From Lepidurus packardi (taxonomy: Eukaryota > Arthropoda > Branchiopoda > Notostraca > Triopsidae), in contig JAKZAN010000047.1 in the NCBI GenBank assembly GCA_023053545.1, forward strand, positions 372,001-436,000: a DNA stretch of 64,000 nucleotides, in the 5' to 3' direction. The notes beneath the pieces are model-generated. The model saw nothing but the letters and a program-made list of their open reading frames with translations. It was not told where the DNA came from and searched no databases. Below, piece by piece: positions 53,364 to 62,088 of the stretch. Numbering within the stretch: the first letter of the stretch is position 1; each line of letters begins with the position of its first letter. Both the position numbers and the translations under genes were made by a program.

Positions 53364-54734
53364 ATGTTAAGGACTCCGGAAAACTCGCCCGTAAAAGGGG
53401 GAATCCGTTTTCCTCAAGCCGGCCCGTCCCGCGCTCTCGAAGAAATAGAAATAGACTCGCCCAATCCAACCGTCACACTTCAACCTCAGGTGAAATGTCA
53501 ATCGTGTGGAGACCTCTTTCAAAAAGACAAGCCTGCGGCTAAAAACTGCAAACCGTGTCGGGAAAAAAAACTAAACCCAGTTCAAGCGCAGAAACGTCCT
53601 ATGCTATCCCCTTCAGACGACCTAGCGTTTCGAAAAAGGTCCTTTTCAATCGATGACCCTACGCAAACGTCTACGTTGGATTACATCGTATCAACGCTTA
53701 GGTCATTGAAAGATAGTAACGACCTTCTGAATCAGGAAATTTTGGCACTTAAAGCGGAAGTTATTGGACTTCGCAAAGACCTTGAAGAAGAACGCGGGAA
53801 ACCTTCCTTGAAGCCTACTGTTAGAGATAATCAACCAAATCAATGCCAAGCCCCCTCGTCCTCTGCTCAAACAAGCACTTGGACACAAGTTGTGAGGAGG
53901 AGAGCTAGACCACCACCCAAGGTGTCAACTACCTCAATTGCCACCCCTGCCATGCAAGAATCAGGTGAGCAAGACGAAGATGGCTTAACGCTATTTATCC
54001 AACAGGAAGATGAGACCAAACGAAACGCGGTCATTCCGAGGAAAGATCTCCTGAAGGTAATCGAGGACGACTTATCTAAAGCGTACCCAACAGCACCGAA
54101 ACCTGTCCTTGTCGGGAAAACCCGAACGAACAGACTCGCCCTCACGTACAAAAGCCAAGAGGAGAAAACCACTTCCGAATCCATCCTCGAATCGGCGGTT
54201 TTGCCAAGTTTGGGACCTGTTAAAATGGTTAAGAGACAACCAAACTTGGTGGTGGTTATCCACCAGCTTCCAAAGGACCAAAGCCTGCCCGAAATTTGTG
54301 AACACATCTCGGACAAAAACTCAAACTTGGGAATCATCTTTCAAGCGGATCAGGCAAAGTGGCTAAACCCCGATTTAAAAAAAGCGTATGGGTCTATCAA
54401 GTTCACCTGTAATTCAGCCGAGGAGAAGAAAAGTTTGTTGGAAGTTGGGGCCATCTTTGCGTTTAACCGCATAGTCCAAGTGGAAAACGTAAAACACCCT
54501 CAAATCCTTCAATGCTTCAACTGCCAGGCCTATGGCCATATGTCAGCGTCTTGCCGTGAAAAGACACCAACCTGCGGGAAATGTTCAAAGAATCACGACA
54601 CAAGGCAATGCACGGAGGTAACGAAGAAATGTGCGAACTGCAAAGACAAACACTACGCATTTGACCCCGCTTGTCCCACTCGATTGAAGGAGATAGACGC
54701 AAAGGGCAAGAAGTCCGCGTCAAGGAGCAAATAG
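53364..54734 (+). CDS. LINE family B ORF1, Gag-like RNA-binding protein
   Basis: A 456-residue protein, expected to coat the element RNA and form the ribonucleoprotein. The start is the first in-frame Met after a stop at 53349-53351. Near the N-terminus, residues 45-65 hold a C-x2-C...C-x2-C pair (C45, C48, C62, C65) like a small zinc ribbon, which is unusual for this protein type. Residues about 105-145 look like a coiled coil (leucine-rich, charged). Residues about 210-380 resemble the RRM-like Gag domain of Jockey-group ORF1. The C-terminus has three zinc knuckles: C384-C387-H392-C397, C404-C407-H411-C416, C423-C426-H430-C437, then a basic tail. ORF1 ends in TAG three bases before ORF2, in the same frame. 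Confidence 0.92.
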   Translation: MLRTPENSPVKGGIRFPQAGPSRALEEIEIDSPNPTVTLQPQVKCQSCGDLFQKDKPAAKNCKPCREKKLNPVQAQKRPMLSPSDDLAFRKRSFSIDDPTQTSTLDYIVSTLRSLKDSNDLLNQEILALKAEVIGLRKDLEEERGKPSLKPTVRDNQPNQCQAPSSSAQTSTWTQVVRRRARPPPKVSTTSIATPAMQESGEQDEDGLTLFIQQEDETKRNAVIPRKDLLKVIEDDLSKAYPTAPKPVLVGKTRTNRLALTYKSQEEKTTSESILESAVLPSLGPVKMVKRQPNLVVVIHQLPKDQSLPEICEHISDKNSNLGIIFQADQAKWLNPDLKKAYGSIKFTCNSAEEKKSLLEVGAIFAFNRIVQVENVKHPQILQCFNCQAYGHMSASCREKTPTCGKCSKNHDTRQCTEVTKKCANCKDKHYAFDPACPTRLKEIDAKGKKSASRSK

Positions 54735-54740
54735 ACAATG
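54732..54740 (+). promoter_or_regulatory. In-frame ORF1/ORF2 junction TAG-ACA-ATG
   Basis: ORF1 and ORF2 share one reading frame, separated only by TAG and one ACA codon before the ORF2 ATG. Downstream translation could use termination-reinitiation, as shown for the SART1 LINE, or stop read-through. The sequence alone cannot tell which. The same junction is at 63457-63465. Confidence 0.7.
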
Positions 54741-57700
54741 GGATTGGTACGATTGATTGTGCAGAACATTCGTAAAAGCACATCTCAACTTACTGAAGTT
54801 GCTAGAGAGGCAAACAGTGAAGATGTAACCTTGGTTATTTTATTGGAGCCGCCACAGAACTACACTCAATCACGTATCATGGGATTTGACGTTATTACTC
54901 CGTCTCTTGCTTATGAAGGAGTGATGCTGCTCCGTAAGCCAGACAGCCGTTTCTATGTCCTTGAAATAAAGGAACTATACGCGAAAATCAGGTTGACAAA
55001 CCCAGGAGGACGAGCGATATCCATACTTGCAATATATAGAAGGCACACAGCTAACACCGCGTCGCTTCTTGAAGAAGCCTGGGGAAATTACAACCAACAC
55101 GACCCTGTGATAGTAACAGGAGATTTCAATGCCCATCACTGGCGGTGGGAGGATAAAGCTTCAGATATACCGGGAATACAACTGTACGACTTTGCCACAG
55201 AACATCACTTGGACTTGATTAATGAATGGAATGTCCCAACATTTCACAACGAGCGTGGGCACAAATCGACTTTAGACCTCACGTGGTGTTCCCCGCAATT
55301 AATCAAGACCACAGATTGGCACGTCCTGGATGAAGCAGAGTATTACAATGAATCAGATCACAAAGCCATAGTAATTTCCCTTAATCTTTTGCAAACCCAC
55401 ACGGCAAGGACAACATGGTGCTACAGCAGGGTCAATTGGAAAGAACTCGCCTCTAACGTACGGGGTGAGGTACTGAAGGCATCACCTAAGTTCGCAGATC
55501 TTTCGAGCCCTATCGCTTTGGACATAGCCGTTGACAGGCTTACAACAATCATCCAGACGGAAATGACGAAAAGTATCCCCAAAAAATCCGCAAATAACAG
55601 GAACAATCCTTGGTGGAATAGGGAGCTCCAAATCCTTCGTAAACAAATAGCGGCTGTGCTCAGACAGTACCGTACACACGGGGGCTCTGAGAGGGAAAAG
55701 TTATGGAAAGAAACCAGGAATGCCTATAGAGCGAAAACCAGGGAATTCAGGAATACGTATTGGTCTGAACAACTTAATACACCAGACAGCAGGGTTATTT
55801 GGAACCTAGACCGGCAAATGAGGGTCTACAATAATAACAAGCTCGAATTCCTGAGACGAAATGATGGAACGCCTTTCCCAGATGCGATTAAGAAATTAAA
55901 TTTTGTGGCGACACACCTGCTGGACGGGGCCCCGGTAAATTCGCAAGAAGATTCCCTACGACGCCGTTCTTCCCTGTACAAAGCTCGGAAAACCAGAGGT
56001 TCTTTTTATGAAGCCCCTTTCACCAGGGAGGAAATTTCTGAGATAATCGAGGGACTCCAACCACGTAAAGCTGCTGGAGTGGATGAAATCCAAGCAATCA
56101 TCATTAAATCCCTATGGAGTGTTATTGGCCCAACAGTGGTTAGCTTGTATAATGCCTCTCTGGCCCTGGAATATCACCCCAAAGCATGGAAGACTGCTAA
56201 AGTTATTACGCTCCCTAAGCCGGGGAAGCAGAGCTACACGTCAATCAAGAGTTTTCGACCAATCTCCCTGCTACCGGTATTGGGGAAAATACTAGAAAAG
56301 GCAATAGCAAATCGGTTAAAGCTGTTTCTAGAAGATAACGATAAGTTGTCGGATATGCAATGGGGTTTTAGACCAGGGCGATCAACAGTGGATGCCATGG
56401 TGAATTTCAGCGATGCGATTTTGGATAGCTTCGATAAAGGAAAAGTCCTTTCAGCCTTACTGTTGGACATTTCCGGAGCATTTGACAATGTAAACCACGA
56501 AGTGTTAGTTGAAGAGCTTTGGGCGCTGAAAGTTCCATCACAAGTGACCAGATGGATTAAGAGTTTTCTCGAGAAACGGAGAGCATATGTGGTTTTTGGT
56601 GAAGAAAAAAGCGATGTCGTCTCGATTATTAAGGGAGTTCCGCAAGGCTCTCCCCTATCACCGATATTATTCTTGATGTACATTGATGGAGCGTTGGGAT
56701 GCATAAAACGGAAGAAGATCGACATGCAAGCTTTCGCGGATGACCTGTTGATTTTTACATCGAGCACCTCCAGCGAGAAAAATGTCAAGCTTCTGAGCAA
56801 CAACTTGGCTGCGCTCGAAAAATGGGCTAAGAAGCACCGACTACAGTTTGCGAAAGAAAAGACGGAATTAATTCACTTTTCCAAAAAGCACCAACCAGAA
56901 GCCACACCCCTCGTTTGGGACGGTACGATAGTCCATTCTAAGGATGCGGTCAGGTACCTCGGTCTAGTTTATGACAATAGTCTCACATGGACACACCATG
57001 TTAACCGTCTGGTAGTCCAATGCAATTTAACCCTGCAAAGGATACACAAAGTGATGAGATTTTCAAGAGCTGTCACTTGCCGTCAGGTCCGTACTCTTTT
57101 TCAGACGACGGTCCTCTCAAAACTAAGCTACGCTTTCCCAGCCTGGTTCAACATCTCTTTGGCTAAGCTACGACCCATTATCCAACTGTATAGAAAGGGC
57201 CTGTTAGCAATAACAGGAGCCCTCAAAACAACCCCAACCGTTGCTTTGGAAATAGAATCGGGCCTACCACCATTCGATTTGTACCTCGAGAGATTAGTGC
57301 TCCGCCACTACGCTTCAAGATACTGGGACAAATGGCCCGTTTCCGAAGAGGTACCCAGGCACAGACGATACACGTCCTGTTTGGAGAGGGCAAGAGTACT
57401 TGCAGCCGTCGTCTGGAAGTCAAGCCCAGATTCCATAAAGGTAGCTCGTGGTTGGATAGAAGAAGCAACGATGAGTCAATGGAAGGAACGTTGGAATAAT
57501 TCTCAGAGCCCGTTACAGGATCTGACCCATGGACCATCTCGTCAAGGAATAGTGCACGTCCACCTTCCCAGGACAATCATCTCAAAGATGATTCAAGTGA
57601 GAACCACACACTTCCCAACCAGGAGCTACCTCCAACGAATCCAAAAATCCGACTCGGACCTATGTCCATGCCAGGATAGAACTAGACATTACCTACCGCA

Positions 57701-57872
57701 TCTACTGTTCCACTGTCGTCGACTCAACAAGCAACGTGCCCAACTACTCCAGAAGCTAAACAAGTTAAAAATCCATTTTAACGCAAAAGAATTGCTAACC
57801 AGCCCTAAAGCTTTCAACACACTTACTATTTTTCTACACGAAGCGAATCAAAGTTGCATAAGCGAGTTCTAG
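54738..57872 (+). CDS. LINE family B ORF2, APE endonuclease and reverse transcriptase
   Basis: A 1044-residue protein that would nick the target and copy the element RNA into the nick. Endonuclease (about 1-215): N10, E37 in LLEPP, TGDFNAHH with D129 and N131, and SDH (206-208), the usual APE-type catalytic set. Reverse transcriptase (about 480-750): LLLDISGAFD with D577, GVPQGS at 633-638, and FADD at 666-669 with the catalytic D668-D669. Residues 820-850 (LLAITGALKTTPTVALEIE) match the thumb/connection region of R1/I/Tad-group elements. No RNase H follows. A C-x-C-x9-H-x4-C motif closes the protein (C976, C978, H988, C993). The start ATG has A at -3 and G at +4. All key residues seen are present, so this copy may be active. 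Confidence 0.95.
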   Translation: MGLVRLIVQNIRKSTSQLTEVAREANSEDVTLVILLEPPQNYTQSRIMGFDVITPSLAYEGVMLLRKPDSRFYVLEIKELYAKIRLTNPGGRAISILAIYRRHTANTASLLEEAWGNYNQHDPVIVTGDFNAHHWRWEDKASDIPGIQLYDFATEHHLDLINEWNVPTFHNERGHKSTLDLTWCSPQLIKTTDWHVLDEAEYYNESDHKAIVISLNLLQTHTARTTWCYSRVNWKELASNVRGEVLKASPKFADLSSPIALDIAVDRLTTIIQTEMTKSIPKKSANNRNNPWWNRELQILRKQIAAVLRQYRTHGGSEREKLWKETRNAYRAKTREFRNTYWSEQLNTPDSRVIWNLDRQMRVYNNNKLEFLRRNDGTPFPDAIKKLNFVATHLLDGAPVNSQEDSLRRRSSLYKARKTRGSFYEAPFTREEISEIIEGLQPRKAAGVDEIQAIIIKSLWSVIGPTVVSLYNASLALEYHPKAWKTAKVITLPKPGKQSYTSIKSFRPISLLPVLGKILEKAIANRLKLFLEDNDKLSDMQWGFRPGRSTVDAMVNFSDAILDSFDKGKVLSALLLDISGAFDNVNHEVLVEELWALKVPSQVTRWIKSFLEKRRAYVVFGEEKSDVVSIIKGVPQGSPLSPILFLMYIDGALGCIKRKKIDMQAFADDLLIFTSSTSSEKNVKLLSNNLAALEKWAKKHRLQFAKEKTELIHFSKKHQPEATPLVWDGTIVHSKDAVRYLGLVYDNSLTWTHHVNRLVVQCNLTLQRIHKVMRFSRAVTCRQVRTLFQTTVLSKLSYAFPAWFNISLAKLRPIIQLYRKGLLAITGALKTTPTVALEIESGLPPFDLYLERLVLRHYASRYWDKWPVSEEVPRHRRYTSCLERARVLAAVVWKSSPDSIKVARGWIEEATMSQWKERWNNSQSPLQDLTHGPSRQGIVHVHLPRTIISKMIQVRTTHFPTRSYLQRIQKSDSDLCPCQDRTRHYLPHLLFHCRRLNKQRAQLLQKLNKLKIHFNAKELLTSPKAFNTLTIFLHEANQSCISEF

Positions 57873-57893
57873 TTAGCAGAGTTTTTGCCCTGC

Positions 57894-57972
57894 TGTCTCC
57901 CCCCCTCCACCCTCCTTGTCATGTGTCCCCCCCTCCACCCCCCTTTGTGTCCTATCCCCCTCTCCACCCTTT
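57894..57972 (+). repeat. Pyrimidine-rich tract in the 3'UTR
   Basis: Runs of C broken by TCCACC and short T/G spacers, with three imperfect tandem units of CCCCTCCACC. Strong strand asymmetry of this kind can form triplex or i-motif structures. Its role is unknown, and it is absent from family A. Confidence 0.6.
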
Positions 57973-57987
57973 TGTTCTATGTGCTAT

Positions 57988-58022
57988 GTTAAAGGGTAAT
58001 GCAGAAGCATCACCCCTTTAAC
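57988..58022 (+). promoter_or_regulatory. 3'UTR hairpin of LINE family B
   Basis: The arms 57988-58002 and 58007-58022 pair (GTTAAAGGG with CCCTTTAAC as the outer nine pairs), with one bulged C, one mismatch and an AGAA loop. About 14 base pairs in all, the strongest hairpin in the 3'UTR. Confidence 0.6.
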
Positions 58023-58074
58023 AATTTTTTTAAAATTATTGACAATGTACAGAAGGCATATTTAAAAAAGCTTG

Positions 58075-58099
58075 AGGCAATAGGCGCGAGCCTACGCCT
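58075..58099 (+). promoter_or_regulatory. 3'-terminal RNA stem-loop of LINE family B
   Basis: An outer stem AGGC (58075-58078) with GCCT (58096-58099) encloses an inner stem TAGGC (58081-58085) with GCCTA (58090-58094), capped by GCGA, a GNRA-type tetraloop. A small internal loop (AA/C) separates the stems. It lies nine bases before the poly-A tail. The layout matches 668-691 in family A. A role in template recognition by the reverse transcriptase is inferred. Confidence 0.6.
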
Positions 58100-58103
58100 G
58101 TTA

Positions 58104-58108
<5 letters not shown>

Positions 58109-58137
<29 letters not shown>
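58109..58137 (+). other. Poly-A tail of LINE family B
   Basis: 29 uninterrupted A, followed by TTAAGTCCGTAAGG, the duplicated target and satellite. Confidence 0.92.
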
Positions 58138-58139
<2 letters not shown>

Positions 58140-58147
58140 AAGTCCGT
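58138..58147 (+). repeat. Target-site duplication of LINE family B, right
   Basis: TTAAGTCCGT, the second copy of the left-side duplication at 53225-53234. Confidence 0.8.
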
Positions 58148-60018
58148 AAGGAATTAATTCAGTCCGTAAGGAATTAATTCAGTCCGTAAGGAATTAATTC
58201 AGTCCGTAAGGAATTAATTCAGTCCGTAAGGATTTAATTCAGTCCGTAAGGTATTAATTCAGTCCGTAAGGAATTAATTCAGTCCGTAAGGAATTAATTC
58301 AGTCCGTAAGGAATTAATTCAGTCCGTAAGGAATAAGTTCAGTACATAAGGAATTAATTCAGTCCGTAATAAATTAATTAAGTCCGTAATGAATTAATTC
58401 AGTCCGTAATGAATTAATTCAGTCCGTATGAAATTAATTCAGTCCGTAAGGAATAACTTCAATACGTGAGGAAATAATTCAGTAAATAATGGATTAATTA
58501 AGTGCGTAATGAATTAATTCAGTCCGGATGAAATTAATTCAGTCCGTAAGGAATTAATTAAGGAATTAATTCAGTCCGTAAGGAATTAATTCAGTCCGTA
58601 AGGAATTAATTCAGTCAGTAAGGAATTAATTCAGATCGTAAGGAATTAATTCAGTCCGTAAGGAATTAATAAAATCCGTACGGAATTAATTCAGACCGTA
58701 AGGAATTAATTAAGTACGTAAGTAATTAATTAATTCCGTAAGGAATTAATTCAGTCCGTAAGGAATTCATTCAGTCCGTAAGTAGTTAATTCAGTAAGAA
58801 AGGAATTCAATAAATCCTAAAGAATTAATTCAGTCCGTAAGGAATTAATTCAGTCCGTAAGGAATAACTTCAATACGTAAGGAAATAATTTAGTCCGTAA
58901 TGGATTAATTAAGTGCGTAATGAATTAATTCAGGCCGGATGAAATTAATTCAGTCCGTAAGGAATTAATTAAGGAATTAATTCAGTCCGTAAGGAATTAA
59001 TTCAGTCCGTAAGGAATTCATTCAGTCCATAAGGAATTAATTCAGTCAGTAAGGAATTAATTCAGTTCGTAAGGAATTAATTCAGTCCGTAAGGAATTAA
59101 TTAATTCCGTAAGGAATTAATTCAGTCCGTAAGGAATTCATTCAGTCCGTAAGTAGTTAATTCAGTAAGAAAGGAATTCAATAAATCCTAAAGAATTAAT
59201 TCAGTCAGTAAGGAACTAATTCAGTCCGTAAGGAATTAATTCAGTCCGTAAGGAATTAATTCAGTCCGTAAGGAATTAATTCAGTTCCTAAGGAATTAAT
59301 TCAGTCCGTAAGGAATTATTTCAGTCCGTAATTAATTCATTAATTCCTTACGGAATTAATTAAGTCCATAATGAATTAATTCAGTCCGTAAGGAATTAAT
59401 TCAGTCCGTAAGGAATTAATTCAGTCAGTAAGGAATTAATTCAGTTCGTAAGGAATTAATTCAGTCCGTAAGGAATTAATTAATTCCGTAAGGAATTAAT
59501 TCAGTCCGTAAGGAATTCATTCAGTCCGTAAGTAGTTAATTCAGTAAGAAAGGAATTCAATAAATCCTAAAGAATTAATTCAGTCCGTAAGGAACTAATT
59601 CAGTCCCTAAGGAATTAATTCAGTCCGTAAGGAATTAATTCAGTCCGTAAGGAATTAATTCAGTGCGTAAGGAATTAATTCAGTCCGTAAGGAATTATTT
59701 CAGTCCGTAATTAATTCATTCATTCCTTACGGAATTAATTAAGTCCATAATGAATTAATTCAGTCCGTAAGGAATTAATTCAATCCGTAAGGAATTAATT
59801 AAATCCGTACGGAATTAATTCAGACCGTAAGGAATTAATTAAGTACGTAAGGAATTAATTAAGTCCGTAAGGAATTAATTAAGTCCGTAAAGAATTAATT
59901 CAGTCCGTAAGGAATTAATTAAGTCCGTAAGGTATTAATTCAGTCCGTAAGGAATTAATTCAGTCCGTAAGGAATTAATTCAGTCCGTAAGGAATTAATT
60001 CAGTCCGTAAGGAATTAA

Positions 60019-60080
60019 TTAAGGAATTAAGGAATTAATTAAGGAATTAAGGAATTAATTAAGGAATTAAGGAATTAATT
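60019..60080 (+). repeat. Derived 20-bp monomer lacking the CAGTCCGT core
   Basis: Three tandem copies of AAGGAATTAAGGAATTAATT (60021-60080). The 20-bp period is kept although the usual CAGTCCGT core is replaced. Confidence 0.8.
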
Positions 60081-62088
60081 CAGTCCGTAAGGAATTAATT
60101 CAGTCCGTAAGGAATTAATTCAGTCCGTAAGGAATTAATTCAGTCAGTAAGGAATTAATTCAGTCCGTAAGGAATTAATAAAATCCGAACGGAATTAATT
60201 CAGACCGTAAGGAATTAATTAAGTACGTAAGGAATTAATTAAGTCCGTAATGAATTAATTCAGTCCGTAATGAATTAATTCAGTCCGTATGAAATTAATT
60301 CAGTCCGTAAGGAATAACTTCAATACGTGAGGAAATAATTCAGTCCGTAAGGAATAACTTCAATACGTGAGGAAATAATTCAGTCCGTAATGGATTAATT
60401 AAGTGCGTAATGAATTAATTCAGTCCGGATGAAATTAATTCAGTCCGTAAGGAATTAATTAAGGAATTAATTCAGTCCGTAAGGAATTAATTCAGTCCGT
60501 AAGGAATTCATTCAGTCCGTAAGGAATTAATTCAGTCAGTAAGGAATTAATTCAGATCGTAAGGAATTAATTCAGTCCGTAAGGAATTAATAAAATCCGT
60601 ACGGAATTAATTCAGACCGTAAGGAATTAATTAAGTACGTAAGGAATTCATTCAGTCCGTAAGTAGTTAATTCAGTAAGAAAGGAATTCAATAAATCCTA
60701 AAGAATTAATTCAGTCCGTAATGAATTAATTCAGTCCGTATGAAATTAATTCAGTCCGTAAGGAATAACTTCAATACGTGAGGAAATAATTCAGTCCGTA
60801 AGGAATAACTTCAATACGTGAGGAAATAATTCAGTCCGTAATGGATTAATTAAGTGCGTAATGAATTAATTCAGTCCGGATGAAATTAATTCAGTCCGTA
60901 AGGAATTAATTAAGGAATTAATTCAGTCCGTAAGGAATTAATTCAGTCCGTAAGGAATTCATTCAGTCCGTAAGGAATTAATTCAGTCAGTAAGGAATTA
61001 ATTCAGATCGTAAGGAATTAATTCAGTCCGTAAGGAATTAATAAAATCCGTACGGAATTAATTCAGACCGTAAGGAATTAATTAAGTACGTAAGGAATTC
61101 ATTCAGTCCGTAAGTAGTTAATTCAGTAAGAAAGGAATTCAATAAATCCTAAAGAATTAATTCAGTCCGTAAGGAATTAATTCAGTTCGTAAGGTATTAA
61201 TTCAGTCCGTAAGGAATTAATTCAGTCCGTAAGGAATTAATTCAGTCCGTAAGGAATTAATTAAGTCCGTAAGGAATAAGTTCAGTACGTAAGGAATTAA
61301 TTCAGTCCGTAATAAATTAATTAAGTCCGTAATGAATTAATTCAGTCCATAAGGAATTAATTCAGTAAGAAAGGAATTCAATCAATTCTAAAGAATTAAT
61401 TCAGTCCGTAAGGAACTAATTCAGTCCGTAAGGAATTAATTCAGTCCGTAAGGAATTAATTCAGTCCGTAAGGAATTAATTAAGTCCGTAAGGAATTAAT
61501 TCAGTCCGTAAGGAATTATTTCAGTCCGTAATTAATTCATTCATTCCTTACGGAATTAATTAAGTCCATAATGAATTAATTCAGTCCGTAAGGAATTAAT
61601 AAAATCGGTACGGAATTAATTCAGACCGTAATAGTCCGTAAGGAATTAATTCAGTCCGTAAGGAATTAATGCAGTCAGTAAGGAATTAATTCAGTCCGTA
61701 AGGAATTAATTCAGTCCGTAAGGAATTAATTCAGTCCGTAAGGATTTAATTCAGTCCGTAAGGTATTAATTCAGTCCGTAAGGAATTAATTCAGTCCGTA
61801 AGGAATTAATTCAGTCCGTAGGGAATTAATTCAGTCCGTAAGGAATAAGTTCAGTACGTAAGGAATTAATTCAGTCCGTAATAAATTAATTAAGTCCGTA
61901 ATGAATTAATTCAGTCCGTATGAAATTAATTAAGTACGTAAGGAATTAATTAAGTCCGTTGATTTTGTTCCCAAGTGTAGTTCGGTGCTTTACGCACCTT
62001 TGTTGACTGTTTTCATAACGTTTAGTTACCGCTGTGTGTATGAACGAGGACCTTTAAGTGACTGTTTAGGGCCTAGCCCTGTGACGAA

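Larger units (their letters stand above)
57873..58108 (+). other. LINE family B 3'UTR
   Basis: 236 bp containing a C-rich, almost purine-free stretch (57894-57972) with three CCCCTCCACC-like repeats, a hairpin at 57988-58022, an A/T-rich stretch, and a terminal stem-loop at 58075-58099. Confidence 0.85.
53235..58137 (+). mobile_element. LINE family B, full-length copy
   Basis: A 4,903-bp non-LTR retrotransposon with both ORFs open: 5'UTR 53235-53363, ORF1 53364-54734, ORF2 54738-57872, 3'UTR 57873-58108, poly-A 58109-58137 (29 A). It is flanked by a 10-bp duplication TTAAGTCCGT. ORF2 has an APE-type endonuclease and reverse transcriptase, no recognisable RNase H, and a C-terminal Cys/His motif. 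ORF1 has three zinc knuckles. This organisation fits the R1/Jockey superfamily, where several families (R1, TRAS, SART, Waldo) insert at fixed sites in rDNA or simple repeats. The intact ORFs and near-identical neighbour suggest recent activity. The 5' end is placed where satellite stops. Confidence 0.95.
58138..61959 (+). repeat. Satellite array 3, 20-bp monomer
   Basis: It has the same monomer and orientation as arrays 1 and 2. Distinctive variants are CAATACGTGAGG, CCGGATG, CAGATCG and GTAAGTAGTTAATTC, repeated in blocks of about 0.3-0.4 kb, including an almost exact repeat of about 420 bp near 60.3-60.7 and 60.7-61.15 kb. From about 61155 it is the second copy of 52430-53234. No gene is visible. 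Confidence 0.96.

Noticed and set aside
53703-54783. Minus-strand open frames opposite LINE ORF1
   Set aside because: They follow from the codon use of ORF1, have no domains, and recur in both copies only because the DNA is duplicated.
57200-57872. RNase H domain after the reverse transcriptase in LINE ORF2
   Set aside because: I could find no RNase H catalytic pattern; the region holds only the thumb/connection part and the terminal Cys/His motif.
730-61959. Telomeric repeat array
   Set aside because: TTAAGG occurs inside shortened monomers, but there is no (TTAGG)n or (TTAGGG)n run. A chromosome-end role for the 20-bp satellite cannot be shown from this window.
730-61959. CENP-B-box-like motif in the monomer
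   Set aside because: The core CAGTCCGTAAGG does not fit the CENP-B box pattern; no centromere call is supported.
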